Shown here piece after piece: positions 9,527 through 18,452 of a stretch of 64,000 nucleotides of DNA. The position numbers were made by a program, and so were the translations under genes. The first letter of the stretch is position 1. Every line of letters begins with the position of its first letter. The stretch is from Aureimonas sp. OT7 (GTDB lineage: Bacteria > Pseudomonadota > Alphaproteobacteria > Rhizobiales > Rhizobiaceae). A model generated the notes under the pieces. It did no database searches. It saw only the letters and a program-made list of their open reading frames with translations, and had not been told where the DNA came from. The DNA lies in NCBI RefSeq assembly GCF_014844055.1, contig NZ_CP062167.1:1689501-1753500 (forward strand). Reading direction: 5' to 3'.

Positions 9527-9898
9527 ATGGCTGTGAACGAACAGGAGTCGGAAGGCCCCGCGCAGGATCTGGAATTCGTCGCGCGGCGCGCGCGCCTGAA
9601 CGAGCGGCTCGACGCCGCCCGTGCGCGCCAGGCGCCGCAGCCCTCGGCACTGCAGCCCAAGGGCGGCCTGTCCGGAATGGCGGCCGGACTGAAGATCGCA
9701 TCGGAGTTCATCGCGGGCGTCGTCGTCGGGGCGCTGATCGGCTACGGAATCGATCTTGCCTTCGGTACGCGGCCCATCGGATTGATCGTGTTTCTGCTGT
9801 TCGGCTTCGTCGCCGGCGTGACGAATGTCGTCCGATCGGTCTCGAAGGACAGAAAGTCGCCCGATTCCGGCCAACAAGACCCTCTTGATCGCCCTTAG
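9527..9898 (+). CDS. atpI: ATP synthase assembly protein AtpI
   Basis: 123-residue protein with a charged N-terminus and two membrane helices (about 60-83 and 90-108). The glycine-rich FIAGVVVGALIGYGID segment is typical of AtpI, which helps assemble the c-ring. First gene of the F0 cluster; 171 bases separate it from atpB. The N-terminal 45 residues (charged, Arg/Ala-rich) are poorly conserved in the family. Confidence 0.88.
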   Translation: MAVNEQESEGPAQDLEFVARRARLNERLDAARARQAPQPSALQPKGGLSGMAAGLKIASEFIAGVVVGALIGYGIDLAFGTRPIGLIVFLLFGFVAGVTNVVRSVSKDRKSPDSGQQDPLDRP

Positions 9899-9965
9899 GG
9901 AGTTGCGAAGCGGTCCTTGTGACGCTATGGCAGTGTCGCCCGCACGGAGCTTCATGCCAATGACG

Positions 9966-9986
9966 ACGAAGACTTCCTGTCTTCGT
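9966..9986 (+). other. Perfect 8-bp hairpin between atpI and atpB
   Basis: ACGAAGAC and GTCTTCGT flank a 5-base loop (TTCCT). No T-run follows, so it is not a classical intrinsic terminator. It may act as an mRNA processing or stability element separating atpI from the structural F0 genes. Role inferred only. Confidence 0.5.
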
Positions 9987-10069
9987 ATCGTCGGATCCGT
10001 GTTCATATCGAAGGACTGGGGTCCACCGGCAGAGATTGCCTGCGACCCACGCGACAGAGGACCAGACGC

Positions 10070-10819
10070 TTGGCGAACGATCCGCTTCATCAATTCGTGA
10101 TCTCTCGGCTCGTGCCGATCGAGATCGGCGGCCTCGACCTTTCCTTCACCAATTCGTCGTTGTTCATGGCGGTCACGGTGGTTGCCGCCTCCGGCTTCCT
10201 GTGGGTGGCCACCAGCGGCCGGGGCCAGATCCCGACCCGCACCCAGTCCGTGGCCGAGATGGCCTACGAGTTCATCGCAAACATGTTGCGGGATTCGGCC
10301 GGTGCCAAGGGCATGGTCTTCTTCCCGCTGGTGTTCTCGCTCTTCATGTTCGTGCTGGTGGCCAACCTGCTCGGCATGTTCCCCTATTTCTTCACCGTTA
10401 CCAGCCACCTCATCGTAACCTTCGGGCTGGCGATGCTGGTTATCGGCACGGTGGTCGTCTACGGCATAGCCAAGCACGGCCTGTCCTGGTTCAAGGTCTT
10501 CGTTCCGTCCGGCGTGCCTGCGGCGGTCGTGCCCTTCGTGGTGGTGATCGAGGTCATCTCCTTCCTGTCGCGGCCGATCTCGCTGTCGATTCGTCTGTTC
10601 GCGAACCTGCTTTCGGGCCACATCGCGCTCAAGGTCTTCGCGGGCTTCGTGGTCTCGCTCGGCTCGCTCGGCGCCATCGGCATTGCCGGCGCCATCCTGC
10701 CGCTGCTGATGACGATGGGCCTGACGGCCTTTGAATTCCTGGTCGCCTTCCTGCAGGCCTATGTGTTCGCGGTGCTGACCTGCATGTATCTCAACGATGC
10801 GGTGCATCCGCATCACTGA
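10070..10819 (+). CDS. atpB: F0F1 ATP synthase subunit a
   Basis: 249-residue membrane subunit forming the proton half-channels next to the c-ring. The essential Arg lies in the [17 protein letters not shown] stretch near residue 183, and five or more helices are visible. The start is TTG at 10070 with an AGAGG about 10 bases upstream; no ATG gives a complete N-terminus. The rare start codon may set a low translation rate relative to atpE, as stoichiometry requires. Confidence 0.95.
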   Translation: MANDPLHQFVISRLVPIEIGGLDLSFTNSSLFMAVTVVAASGFLWVATSGRGQIPTRTQSVAEMAYEFIANMLRDSAGAKGMVFFPLVFSLFMFVLVANLLGMFPYFFTVTSHLIVTFGLAMLVIGTVVVYGIAKHGLSWFKVFVPSGVPAAVVPFVVVIEVISFLSRPISLSIRLFANLLSGHIALKVFAGFVVSLGSLGAIGIAGAILPLLMTMGLTAFEFLVAFLQAYVFAVLTCMYLNDAVHPHH

Positions 10820-10980
10820 GGTTGATCGTCTTCACATGATCGCGATGATCAGGTTGAGGAAACTTTGAGAATAAGGATCATCCGGCTGTTCACCTGGAGC
10901 CTCGGATGGTCTAGAACCCCTTCGACTTTCGCGGCCTTGGTCGCGGATTCTTCCCGCACGATCCAAAACAGGAGTTTCAC

Positions 10981-11205
10981 ATGGACGCGGAAGCCGCTCG
11001 CTACATCGGTGCTGGTCTCGCTTGCTTCGGCATGGCCGGAACGGCGCTTGCTCTCGGCAACATCTTCTCGAGCTTCCTTTCGGGCGCTCTTCGCAACCCG
11101 TCGGCTGCCGACGGCCAGTTCGGCCGCCTCGTGTTCGGCTTCGCCGTGACGGAAGCGCTGGGCATCTTCTCGCTCCTCGTCGCTCTTCTCCTCCTCTTCG
11201 TCTAA
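10981..11205 (+). CDS. atpE: F0F1 ATP synthase subunit c
   Basis: 74-residue hairpin of two hydrophobic helices. The polar loop is RNPSA, and the proton-carrying Glu lies in the second helix (FAVTEALG, near 58). An AGGAG is well placed before the ATG. As the c-ring subunit it is needed in many copies, and the flanking intergenic regions (161 bases before, 79 after) contain hairpins that could favour its expression. Confidence 0.97.
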   Translation: MDAEAARYIGAGLACFGMAGTALALGNIFSSFLSGALRNPSAADGQFGRLVFGFAVTEALGIFSLLVALLLLFV

Positions 11206-11231
11206 GTTCAGTCTGAACGAGGATTGTGCTT

Positions 11232-11261
11232 CCGGCCGCCTTGGACAATCGGGGCGGCCGG
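11232..11261 (+). other. Strong GC-rich hairpin after atpE
   Basis: CCGGCCGCC pairs with GGCGGCCGG around a 12-base loop, 27 bases after the atpE stop. A second small dyad, GTTCAG-T-CTGAAC without loop, lies at 11206-11218. No T-run follows, so read-through to the b' gene is expected. Such structures commonly protect the 3' end of an upstream message and could raise c-subunit yield. Confidence 0.6.
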
Positions 11262-11284
11262 CCTTGTATAGACCGGGGTGAGAG

Positions 11285-11896
11285 ATGTTTATCAGCCAAG
11301 CCCACGCGCAGGTCCAGGACCATTCGACGGGCAACGCTCCGCTAGAGCCCGGAGTCGTTCCGCCAACGCCGGAAGCCGAGTTCCTGGAAGGCCATGAGGT
11401 GCATGAAAGCGCCGGCTTCCCGCCGCTCGAGACGGAGTTCTTCGCCTCGCAGATCCTGTGGCTGGCGATCTCCTTCGGCATTCTTTATCTCATTCTGTCG
11501 CGCACCATCGTGCCGCGCCTCGCAGGCATCATCGAGGGCCGCCGCGACCGGATCGCCGCCGACCTCGAGGCCGCGGAGCGCATGCGCACCGATGCCGACG
11601 AGGCGCAGGCCGCCTACGAGCAGGAATTGGCGGAAGCGCGCGAGCGTGCCCACGCCATCGGCCATACGGCCCGTGACGAAGCGCGCCAGAGCGCCGAGGC
11701 CGAGCGCCGCCGCAACGAGTCGGAACTTGAGGCGAAGCTGGAGGCCGCGCAGGCCCGGATCGCCGACATCAAGGCCAAGGCGCTCGCCGATGTGGGCGCC
11801 ATCGCCGAGGACGCCGCCGAGGCTATACTGACCGAACTGACCGGCAAGGACGTCTCGCGCGAGGATGTCGCGAACGCCGTGCGCGAATCGCGCTAA
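11285..11896 (+). CDS. F0F1 ATP synthase subunit b' (AtpG/AtpF2)
   Basis: 203-residue peripheral stalk subunit. It has one membrane helix at about 56-76 (ILWLAISFGILYLILS) and a long charged coiled coil rich in Ala, Glu and Arg. The N-terminal 50 residues form a Pro/Glu-rich extension before the helix, typical of alphaproteobacterial b'. It pairs with the b subunit encoded 13 bases downstream to form a heterodimeric stalk. Confidence 0.93.
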   Translation: MFISQAHAQVQDHSTGNAPLEPGVVPPTPEAEFLEGHEVHESAGFPPLETEFFASQILWLAISFGILYLILSRTIVPRLAGIIEGRRDRIAADLEAAERMRTDADEAQAAYEQELAEARERAHAIGHTARDEARQSAEAERRRNESELEAKLEAAQARIADIKAKALADVGAIAEDAAEAILTELTGKDVSREDVANAVRESR

Positions 11897-11909
11897 GGAG
11901 GGCTGACCA

Positions 11910-12392
11910 ATGGCATTCGACGCAAGTTTCTTCGCACTCGTCGCCCTCATCCTGTTCTTCGTGCTGCTCTGGTACGTGAACACGCATCGCACCATCGCCA
12001 AGTCGCTGGACGATCGCGCGGCCCGTATCCAGGCCGAGATCGACGAGGCGCGCGAACTCAAGGAAGAGGCCAAGCAGCAGCTGGCCGAATATCAGCGCCG
12101 CCGCCGCGAGGCGGAAGCCGAAGCCAAGGACATCGTCGCCGCCGCAAAGCGGGAAGCCGATGCCATCGTGGCCGAAGCGCGTACCAAGACGGAAGAATAC
12201 GTCGCGCGCCGTACCGCGGCCGCAGAGCTGAAGATTTCGCAGGCCGAGGCGGATGCCATCGCCGAAGTTCGCGCATCGGCCGTCAACATTGCCGTTGCAG
12301 CGGCAGAGCGGATCATCCGGGACAAGGACTTGGGTTCCGATACCCGCCTGACGGAAAGCTCGATCGAGGAAGTGCGCCGCCGTCTCAACTGA
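11910..12392 (+). CDS. atpF: F0F1 ATP synthase subunit b
   Basis: 160-residue stalk subunit: an N-terminal membrane helix (FFALVALILFFVLLWYV) is followed directly by an uninterrupted charged coiled coil. AAGGAGGG precedes the start. Last gene of the F0 cluster and followed by a strong terminator. The F1 genes are not in the window, as expected where F0 and F1 form separate operons. Confidence 0.95.
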   Translation: MAFDASFFALVALILFFVLLWYVNTHRTIAKSLDDRAARIQAEIDEARELKEEAKQQLAEYQRRRREAEAEAKDIVAAAKREADAIVAEARTKTEEYVARRTAAAELKISQAEADAIAEVRASAVNIAVAAAERIIRDKDLGSDTRLTESSIEEVRRRLN

Positions 12393-12449
12393 GGGCGAAC
12401 ACTTTACGGCGTCGGCGGACCGGGTTCATCCGCAAATGCGAACTGTCCA

Positions 12450-12477
12450 GGGCGGGGCTTCGGCTCCGCCCTTTTTT
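12450..12477 (+). terminator. Rho-independent terminator of the F0 ATP synthase operon
   Basis: A 9-bp stem (GGGCGG plus GGC closing on GCT plus CCGCCC, with one G-T pair) is capped by a TTCG tetraloop and followed by six T. It lies 58 bases after the atpF stop and immediately before the end of the convergent rnhB gene. Confidence 0.93.
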
Positions 12478-12482
12478 GCGCC

Positions 12483-13148
12483 CTACAGCAAGACAGGGTC
12501 GTCTTGCCGTATCGGCCGGAAGCTCATGCGGTGGTAGGGGCATGGGCCGTTATCCCGCAGGGCGCCGAGGTGGGTTGGCGTCGCGTAGCCCATGTGCTGG
12601 CTGAAACCGTATGCTGGAAATGTCGCGCAGAGCCGCGTCATCATCCTGTCTCGCGTGACCTTGGCGACGATGGAGGCCGCTGCGATGGACAATGAGCGTG
12701 CATCGCCGCCCACCACGGCCGTGCCGCGCAGCGCGAAACTGGGTGGCACGTCGCGTCCGTCGACCAGCACGTGGCAGGCCGGCCTGGACAGGCCGTCGAA
12801 GGCGCGGCGCATGGCAAGCAGTGTCGCCTGGCGGATGTTGATACGGTCGATCTCGGCGGCGCTGGACGATGCGACGCAGACGGTGGCGAAGCGCATGATC
12901 TCGGCGAAGAGGCGCTCGCGCTCGGCCATGTCGAGCTGCTTGGAATCGTTCAGGCCATCGGGGATATTGGCTGCGTCCAGAATGACGGCCGCCGCGACCA
13001 CCGGCCCCGCAAGCGGGCCTCGGCCGGCTTCGTCCACGCCGGCGACGCAGCGCGCCCCGCGCGCCATGCGCTCTTCCTCGAGTGCGAAGTCCGGTCGTGC
13101 GGGAGCGACCTTGGATTGGAGCGGAGAATCGGTCTTGCGATAGGCCAT
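12483..13148 (-). CDS. rnhB: Ribonuclease HII
   Basis: 221-residue nuclease removing RNA from RNA/DNA hybrids and misincorporated ribonucleotides. Visible family features: GVDEAGRGPLAGP with the catalytic Asp-Glu pair near residue 40, LNDSKQL, and HVLVDGRDVP with a further catalytic Asp. The ATG at 13148 is chosen by fit to the family, since the frame stays open upstream through a region overlapping the neighbouring gene. No clear ribosome binding site precedes it. It ends 6 bases from the atp terminator. Confidence 0.93.
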   Translation of the reverse strand: MAYRKTDSPLQSKVAPARPDFALEEERMARGARCVAGVDEAGRGPLAGPVVAAAVILDAANIPDGLNDSKQLDMAERERLFAEIMRFATVCVASSSAAEIDRINIRQATLLAMRRAFDGLSRPACHVLVDGRDVPPSFALRGTAVVGGDARSLSIAAASIVAKVTRDRMMTRLCATFPAYGFSQHMGYATPTHLGALRDNGPCPYHRMSFRPIRQDDPVLL

Positions 13149-13216
13149 CGGGGTAGCAATCCCGCAAAAGCCGATCCTCCGCAAGCCTCCCTCGGGGGTG
13201 GGGGAGGCAACCGTGA

Positions 13217-14371
13217 TCAGAGGAGTGACAATTGTACTCCATTGCCGCGCGGCGGCACGAAGAGGTCGGTGCGCAGCGCGGTGCGGCTTTCGTTCAGGCC
13301 GAGGCGACGGGCGGCAAGCTCGAAGCGGCGGCGGATCTGCATGGCATAGGGGCCGGTGCCCCGCATGCGCTTTCCCCATTCGGCGTCGTAGTCCTTGCCA
13401 TCGCGCATGGAGCGCATCAGCGACAGGACATGCCGATAGCGATCCGGATAATGGCGAAGCAGCCAGTCCTTGAAGAGGGGCGATACTTCCAGCGGCAACC
13501 GCAGCAACACGTAGCCGGCCTCGCGCGCGCCGGCCGCGTGTGCCGCGTCCAACAGGCGCTCGATCTCGGAATCGGTCAGGCCCGGCACGATGGGCGCCGT
13601 CATGACCATCGTTGGAATGCCGGCCTCGCTGAGTTGCCGGACGGCATCCAGCCGCCGTGCCGGAGTGGCGGCGCGAGGCTCCATCGTGCGGGCCAGGGTC
13701 TTGTCCAGCGTGGTGACCGACAAGGCCACCTTGGCAAGGCCCTTGGCCGCCATGCGCGACAGGATGTCGATATCGCGCGTTACCAGGGCCGACTTGGTGA
13801 CGATGCCGACCGGATGGTTGGCGGCCTCCAGCACCTCCATGATCTCTCGCATGATGCCCATCTTCTTCTCGATGGGCTGGTACGGGTCGGTGTTCGTTCC
13901 GATGGCGATGGACCGCACCTCGTAGCCGGGCTTCGACAGCTCGGCCTCAAGCAGGGCGGCGGCGTTGGGCTTGGCGAACAGGCGCGACTCGAAATCGAGG
14001 CCGGGCGACATGCCCATATAGGCGTGCGTCGGCCGCGCGAAGCAATAGATGCAGCCGTGCTCGCAGCCCCGATAGGGGTTGATGGAGCGGTCGAATGAAA
14101 TGTCGGGAGACGAGTTGCGCGTTATGATCGTCTTCGGTCGCTCGACCTGAACTTCCGTCTTGAAGGGGGGCAGTTCTTCCAGCGAGTTCCAGCCATCGTC
14201 GAAACTCGCCCGGGAGAAGGGCTCGTAGCGGCCCGAAGGATTGACGCCCGCGCCCCGGCCGCGCCGACGCTCGAAACCGACACGCACGCCGGACTGCTGG
14301 ACGAGATGCTCCGCCATGTCCACGCCGCCGGGGCCGAAAGCTGCCTTGTCTGCCGTCGAGATCTGCTGCAT
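13217..14371 (-). CDS. Radical SAM protein, PA0069 / spore photoproduct lyase-like family
   Basis: 384 residues. The 4Fe-4S cluster motif CEHGCIYC (C-x3-C-x2-C) lies near residue 108, preceded by INPYRG, which is typical of the COG1533 family. The SAM domain is followed by a C-terminal part with YDAEWGKRMRG. The ATG at 14371 has GGAGA upstream; the longer frame upstream is an artefact. Its reaction is unknown; the family is widespread next to rnhB in this lineage. Confidence 0.85.
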   Translation of the reverse strand: MQQISTADKAAFGPGGVDMAEHLVQQSGVRVGFERRRGRGAGVNPSGRYEPFSRASFDDGWNSLEELPPFKTEVQVERPKTIITRNSSPDISFDRSINPYRGCEHGCIYCFARPTHAYMGMSPGLDFESRLFAKPNAAALLEAELSKPGYEVRSIAIGTNTDPYQPIEKKMGIMREIMEVLEAANHPVGIVTKSALVTRDIDILSRMAAKGLAKVALSVTTLDKTLARTMEPRAATPARRLDAVRQLSEAGIPTMVMTAPIVPGLTDSEIERLLDAAHAAGAREAGYVLLRLPLEVSPLFKDWLLRHYPDRYRHVLSLMRSMRDGKDYDAEWGKRMRGTGPYAMQIRRRFELAARRLGLNESRTALRTDLFVPPRGNGVQLSLL

Positions 14372-14508
14372 GGCCGTTCTCCGTTGCCGTGTTCCAGAGA
14401 TAGGCCCGCGAAGAGAACAAATCAAGAACAAGATGTCGGTGGAATGACGGCAGGAGGCCGCACCCCCTGCGATTTCCCTTCCGCGCCGGAATGTTCTATC
14501 GGTGTGAC

Positions 14509-15051
14509 ATGTTGTCCGTGCTGATTGCAGCTCGTGAAGAGCCCGTCCTGATCGCATCCACGCTTGCCTCCCTCGTGCCCGGTGCGGTCGAAGGGCTGAT
14601 CGGTGACGTGGTCCTGGTGGACGAGGGCATGGGCCCGGAAGCGCACCGTGTGGCAGACCATGCCGGCTGTCGGGTCCGGCAGGATCCGCTCCCGGCCTGT
14701 ATCGCCGCCGCCAAGGGAGACTGGATCCTGTTCCTGGAAGCTGGGGCGCGTCCGGCGCCCGGCTGGGTGGACGAGGTATCGAGCTTTCTCGCCGACGCCG
14801 CCGAAGGCCGCGCACGCTCCAGGGCGGCGCGTTTCCGCGTGGCGCGGCAGGACAGGCCGCTTCTGTGGGCGGGGCTGACGTTTCGACGGTCCCCGATGGC
14901 AGGGGGGCTCATCGCGCGCAAGGCCGATGCGGTGGCCGCCATCACATCGGATCGCGGAATGGCCGGGCTGGTCCGTTCTCTGAGGCCGATGGTGCTTTCC
15001 GCCGATATGCGGCCGAGGCCGCCGGATGGCGAGCCGCAACGCCGCCGGTAA
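14509..15051 (+). CDS. Short glycosyltransferase-2-like protein
   Basis: 180 residues with the GT-A opening (MLSVLIAAREEP, then VVLVDEG) and the AAKGDWILFLEAGARP segment, where a family-2 glycosyltransferase normally places its nucleotide/metal site. The usual DxD is replaced by EAGA, and the chain ends shortly after the core, so catalysis is doubtful. An in-frame ATG at 14491 is an alternative start. Convergent with moaB. Confidence 0.6.
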   Translation: MLSVLIAAREEPVLIASTLASLVPGAVEGLIGDVVLVDEGMGPEAHRVADHAGCRVRQDPLPACIAAAKGDWILFLEAGARPAPGWVDEVSSFLADAAEGRARSRAARFRVARQDRPLLWAGLTFRRSPMAGGLIARKADAVAAITSDRGMAGLVRSLRPMVLSADMRPRPPDGEPQRRR

Positions 15052-15060
15052 TTGGGGGCG

Positions 15061-15609
15061 TCAGGCCGAGCGGCCGCCCCGTCGCAGGTGCTCGTCCAGC
15101 CGGGGCATGATCTCTACGAAATTGCACGGCCTGTGCCGGTAATCGAGCTGCGCCGCCAGGATACCGTCCCATGCGTCCCGGCAGGCACCGGGAGAGCCGG
15201 GAAGCGCGAATATGAAGGTGGTTCCGGCCAGCCCCGCGACAGCGCGCGACTGGATGGTGGATACGCCGATCTTCTGCATCGAGATCTGGTGGAAGACGAC
15301 GGAGAACCCGTCCATCCGTTTGTCGAAAAGCGGCTCGACCGCCTCGGGCGTGACGTCGCGCCCGGTGAACCCCGTTCCGCCCGTGGTGATCACGACGTCG
15401 ATGCCGGGGTCGCGGACTGCGTCCAGCACGCGGTCGCGGATGGCCTCGATGTCATCGGTGACGACGCCGCGCACCGCAAGGCGATGACCGGCGGCTTCCA
15501 GCCGCTGCTGCAGCGTATCGCCCGAACGGTCGTCAGCGAGCGTGCGCGTGTCCGAAATCGTCAGCACGGCGATCGACAATGGAATGAACGGGCGCTCCTG
15601 AGCTGTCAT
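15061..15609 (-). CDS. moaB: Molybdenum cofactor biosynthesis protein MoaB/Mog family
   Basis: 182 residues of the MoCF-binding fold that adenylylates molybdopterin. Visible are VLTISDTR near the N-terminus, TTGGTGFTGRDVTPEA at the pterin site and ALPGSPGACRDAW near the C-terminus. The ATG at 15609 has AGGAGGG upstream and overlaps the ispE stop (ATGA), indicating coupling. No other Mo-cofactor gene lies nearby. Confidence 0.9.
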   Translation of the reverse strand: MTAQERPFIPLSIAVLTISDTRTLADDRSGDTLQQRLEAAGHRLAVRGVVTDDIEAIRDRVLDAVRDPGIDVVITTGGTGFTGRDVTPEAVEPLFDKRMDGFSVVFHQISMQKIGVSTIQSRAVAGLAGTTFIFALPGSPGACRDAWDGILAAQLDYRHRPCNFVEIMPRLDEHLRRGGRSA

Positions 15610-16505
15610 GCGGCCCTCCTGTGGTGCGTCGGGCGGGCGGTTGTGGCGCGGACCCACCAGCCGGGATTGGCAGCCGTGATGGCGGCTGCGGCGCGTTGCG
15701 CCTGCGACGCGTCATCGAACAAGCCGTAGCACGTGGCGCCGGAGCCGGACATGGCGGCGCGCGCCGCGCCCGCTGCCTGCAACGCGTGGAGGCAGGCGGC
15801 GATGACCGGCTCCATGCTCATGGCCGGCGCCGCGAGGTCGTTGCGGCACCGGGCCAGATAGGAGACGAGACTGTCGAGGCTGTCGAAGCCCTGCGCCGGA
15901 CCGTCGGGCAGGGGGTCGTTGCAGGCCGTCGGCAACGCCTTGAAGATGGCAGGCGTGGAAACCGCCACGCCGGGATTGGCCAGCACCATCGGCAAAGCGG
16001 GGAACTGCGGCAAGGGTGACAGCGCCTCGCCGATGCCGCGTGCAACCAGCGCCCGCCCATCGAGGCACATGGGCACATCGGCGCCGAGGCCGAGCGCGGC
16101 GCCCATCAGCGCATCCCGCGCCGCGCGTGGCATGCCCGGCAACAGCGCCCGCAGAACCGCCGCCGCATCGGCGGAGCCGCCACCGATGCCGGAGGCGACA
16201 GGCAGGTTCTTTTCGAGCTCGATGGAGATGGGGCCGATCGCGTGGCCGTGCGCCTCGCCCACCCGCCGCGCCAGCGCCAGCGCGCGTGCGACGATATTGT
16301 CGTGCCCCTCCAGCCCGGGGCCGAACGGCCCCGACAGATACAGGGCATCCGTGTCGGCCCGTGTCAGGGTGAGGCGGTCGCCCACATCGGCAAAGGCGAC
16401 GAGGCTGTCCAGGAGGTGATAGCCGTCGGCACGTTTGCCGACGACATGAAGCGCGAGGTTTACCTTGGCATGGGCTGTCGCCCTTATGGCTGCATCCGCC
16501 GCCAT
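15606..16505 (-). CDS. ispE: 4-diphosphocytidyl-2-C-methyl-D-erythritol kinase
   Basis: 299-residue GHMP kinase of the MEP isoprenoid pathway. The N-terminal AKVNLALHVVGKRADGYH and the ATP-binding PVASGIGGGSADAAA loop near residue 95 are diagnostic. It follows the TPR-protein gene by 4 bases and overlaps moaB by 4. dxs, another enzyme of the same pathway, lies elsewhere in the window. Confidence 0.95.
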   Translation of the reverse strand: MAADAAIRATAHAKVNLALHVVGKRADGYHLLDSLVAFADVGDRLTLTRADTDALYLSGPFGPGLEGHDNIVARALALARRVGEAHGHAIGPISIELEKNLPVASGIGGGSADAAAVLRALLPGMPRAARDALMGAALGLGADVPMCLDGRALVARGIGEALSPLPQFPALPMVLANPGVAVSTPAIFKALPTACNDPLPDGPAQGFDSLDSLVSYLARCRNDLAAPAMSMEPVIAACLHALQAAGAARAAMSGSGATCYGLFDDASQAQRAAAAITAANPGWWVRATTARPTHHRRAA

Positions 16506-16509
16506 GGCG

Positions 16510-18363
16510 TCAGTTGGGCTTGGTGTTGTCGTCGGGTTCCGATACGCCGGGTGCGTCGGCCGAAGCGCGGTCGCCGGGGGCGGCCTTCGGCGTATGGTTC
16601 AATTCCGGGTCGTCCGCGACGCTGGGAAGGCCGCTGTCGAGTTTCTTCTCGATCTTGGCCACGAGCTCGTCTTCCGGGGCCGGATTTCCGTCCAGCGCGC
16701 GCTGCCACTGGAAACGGGCCTCGCGCTCGCGGCCGACGCGCCAGTAGGCATCGCCGAGATGGTCGTTGATGGTCGGGTCGGACGGCGTGATGAGAACCGC
16801 GCGTTCGAGCTGCTCGACCGCGTCGTCGAACCGCTCGAGCCGATAGTAGGCCCAGCCGAGCGAATCGATGATGTAGCCATCGTTCGGGCGCAGTTCGACG
16901 GCTTTGCGGATGAGATCCAGCCCTTCGTCGAGATTGCGGTTCATGTCGACCCAGGAGTAGCCCAGGTAATTCAGCACCTGGGGCTGGTCGGGCGAAAGCT
17001 CCAGCGCCTTGCGAAAGTTGGGCTCGGCCTTGTCCCATTCCTTTAGGCGCTCATAGGCGATGCCGCGCTGGTAGTAGATGTTCCAGTTCTGCGGGCCGTC
17101 TTCCGGAGCCAGTTCGACCGCCTTTTCCAGAACCTCGGCCGCACGGCTGTAGTTTTTACCGGCGGTCAGCACGTCGGCGAAGGCCAGGTGCGCCTGCAGG
17201 TCGTCGGGATAGGTCTGGATGGCGGTTTCCAGGACGGTGGTCGCCTCGTCCTTCCGGTCGGCGAACCACAGGTCCAGCCCCTTCTGCAACGTGGCGGTGC
17301 GCCGATAGGGAGAATCTTCCGGGATGCGGTCGTAATAGGCGATCGCCTGGTCCACGCGTTCGCCCTGTTCGGCAACGCCGGCCAGCGCCGTGACAAGCTT
17401 GTCCGAGGTGGTTTCGCTGACGGCGTCCGCCAGCTGGAAATACAGTAGGGCGACATCGCGCCCGTCACCCCGGTTGATCGCCTGTCCGAGCGTGTAGAGC
17501 ACTTCCGATGCACCCTGCTGGGGCGTCTGGACCGTAGGCGTAGCGGCTTCTCCCGCATCGAGCTGGCGCTCGAGAAACAGGATCGGATCGTAGGTCGGCG
17601 CGACCTGGAGCCCGTAGGCGAGGGCCTCCTCGGCGGCATCCTTGTTGCCGGCCTGCATTTCCAGCCGCGCCAGCGCCTCGACCGCCGCCAGATAGGCGTC
17701 GGGTGAGGTTTGGACGGAGGCCCTGTCGTCCAGGAGGACCTTCAGCACGCGGCGCGCCTCGTCGGGCTGGCCGGCCTGCATGAAGATCAGGCCTTTCTGG
17801 TACAGGTTGAAGATGGCGAACCAGGGTGGCCCGGAAATCTCGTCCAGCCGCCTGATGGCGGCGCCCGCATCGCCCTTGCCGGCATCCGCCCAGGCCGAAA
17901 GCTGGCCGAGCAGCAATGTGTCCAGTTCGCTGGAATCGGGCAGGTCCAGATTCTGCAGCGCCGCGTCGTAGGCACCGGTGCGCAACGCATCCATGCCCAG
18001 GGCAATGCGCGCCACCTTGCCGGCATCGTCATCGTCGCGCAGCTTGGCGGCCAGCTCGACGCCGCGATCGAAGCGACCGTCGGCAAGGAAGGTGAACATG
18101 GCTTCGCGCTGAAGGGGCAGCGACGACGGATCGATGGTCAGTGCCTTCTCGTAGTAGTCGCTGGCGACACCGAGCGCGCCGGCGGCCTGCGCGGACTTCG
18201 CCGCGAGATAGGCGCCCGAAAGCGACTGGACGTTGACTTCGGGAAGGCTGCGCACCAGCCGCATGTCGTCCTGCGTCGAGGCGGCCAAGGCCGGAGGGAG
18301 AAACAGGGCGAAGCTCGCAAGTGCCGTGGCGAGTGCGAATTTCCGGGTACCGTATTTCTGCAC
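16510..18363 (-). CDS. Exported TPR-repeat protein
   Basis: 617 residues beginning with a Sec-type signal peptide (KFALATALASFALFLPPALAAS). The rest is a series of helical repeats; the clearest TPR units fall at about 390-560 (for example YYQRGIAYERLKEWDKAEPNF). The C-terminal 40 residues are acidic and disordered. No Cys follows the signal peptide, so it is not a lipoprotein by this criterion. It is probably a periplasmic scaffold; cargo unknown. Encoded 4 bases upstream of ispE. Confidence 0.82.
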   Translation of the reverse strand: MQKYGTRKFALATALASFALFLPPALAASTQDDMRLVRSLPEVNVQSLSGAYLAAKSAQAAGALGVASDYYEKALTIDPSSLPLQREAMFTFLADGRFDRGVELAAKLRDDDDAGKVARIALGMDALRTGAYDAALQNLDLPDSSELDTLLLGQLSAWADAGKGDAGAAIRRLDEISGPPWFAIFNLYQKGLIFMQAGQPDEARRVLKVLLDDRASVQTSPDAYLAAVEALARLEMQAGNKDAAEEALAYGLQVAPTYDPILFLERQLDAGEAATPTVQTPQQGASEVLYTLGQAINRGDGRDVALLYFQLADAVSETTSDKLVTALAGVAEQGERVDQAIAYYDRIPEDSPYRRTATLQKGLDLWFADRKDEATTVLETAIQTYPDDLQAHLAFADVLTAGKNYSRAAEVLEKAVELAPEDGPQNWNIYYQRGIAYERLKEWDKAEPNFRKALELSPDQPQVLNYLGYSWVDMNRNLDEGLDLIRKAVELRPNDGYIIDSLGWAYYRLERFDDAVEQLERAVLITPSDPTINDHLGDAYWRVGREREARFQWQRALDGNPAPEDELVAKIEKKLDSGLPSVADDPELNHTPKAAPGDRASADAPGVSEPDDNTKPN

Positions 18364-18452
18364 GTGTCACGCCCCCTGGAGCATCGATCCGAAAGAAAGA
18401 GAATTTGTCCGGCGCAATGTCCGGAACCAGCATGACGTTTTTGGGGCCGAGA

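Noticed and set aside
8792..10816. 674-codon minus-strand open frame across the SleB and atp genes
   Set aside because: Antisense to four well-supported genes; His/Arg/Glu-rich composition typical of shadows in GC-rich DNA.
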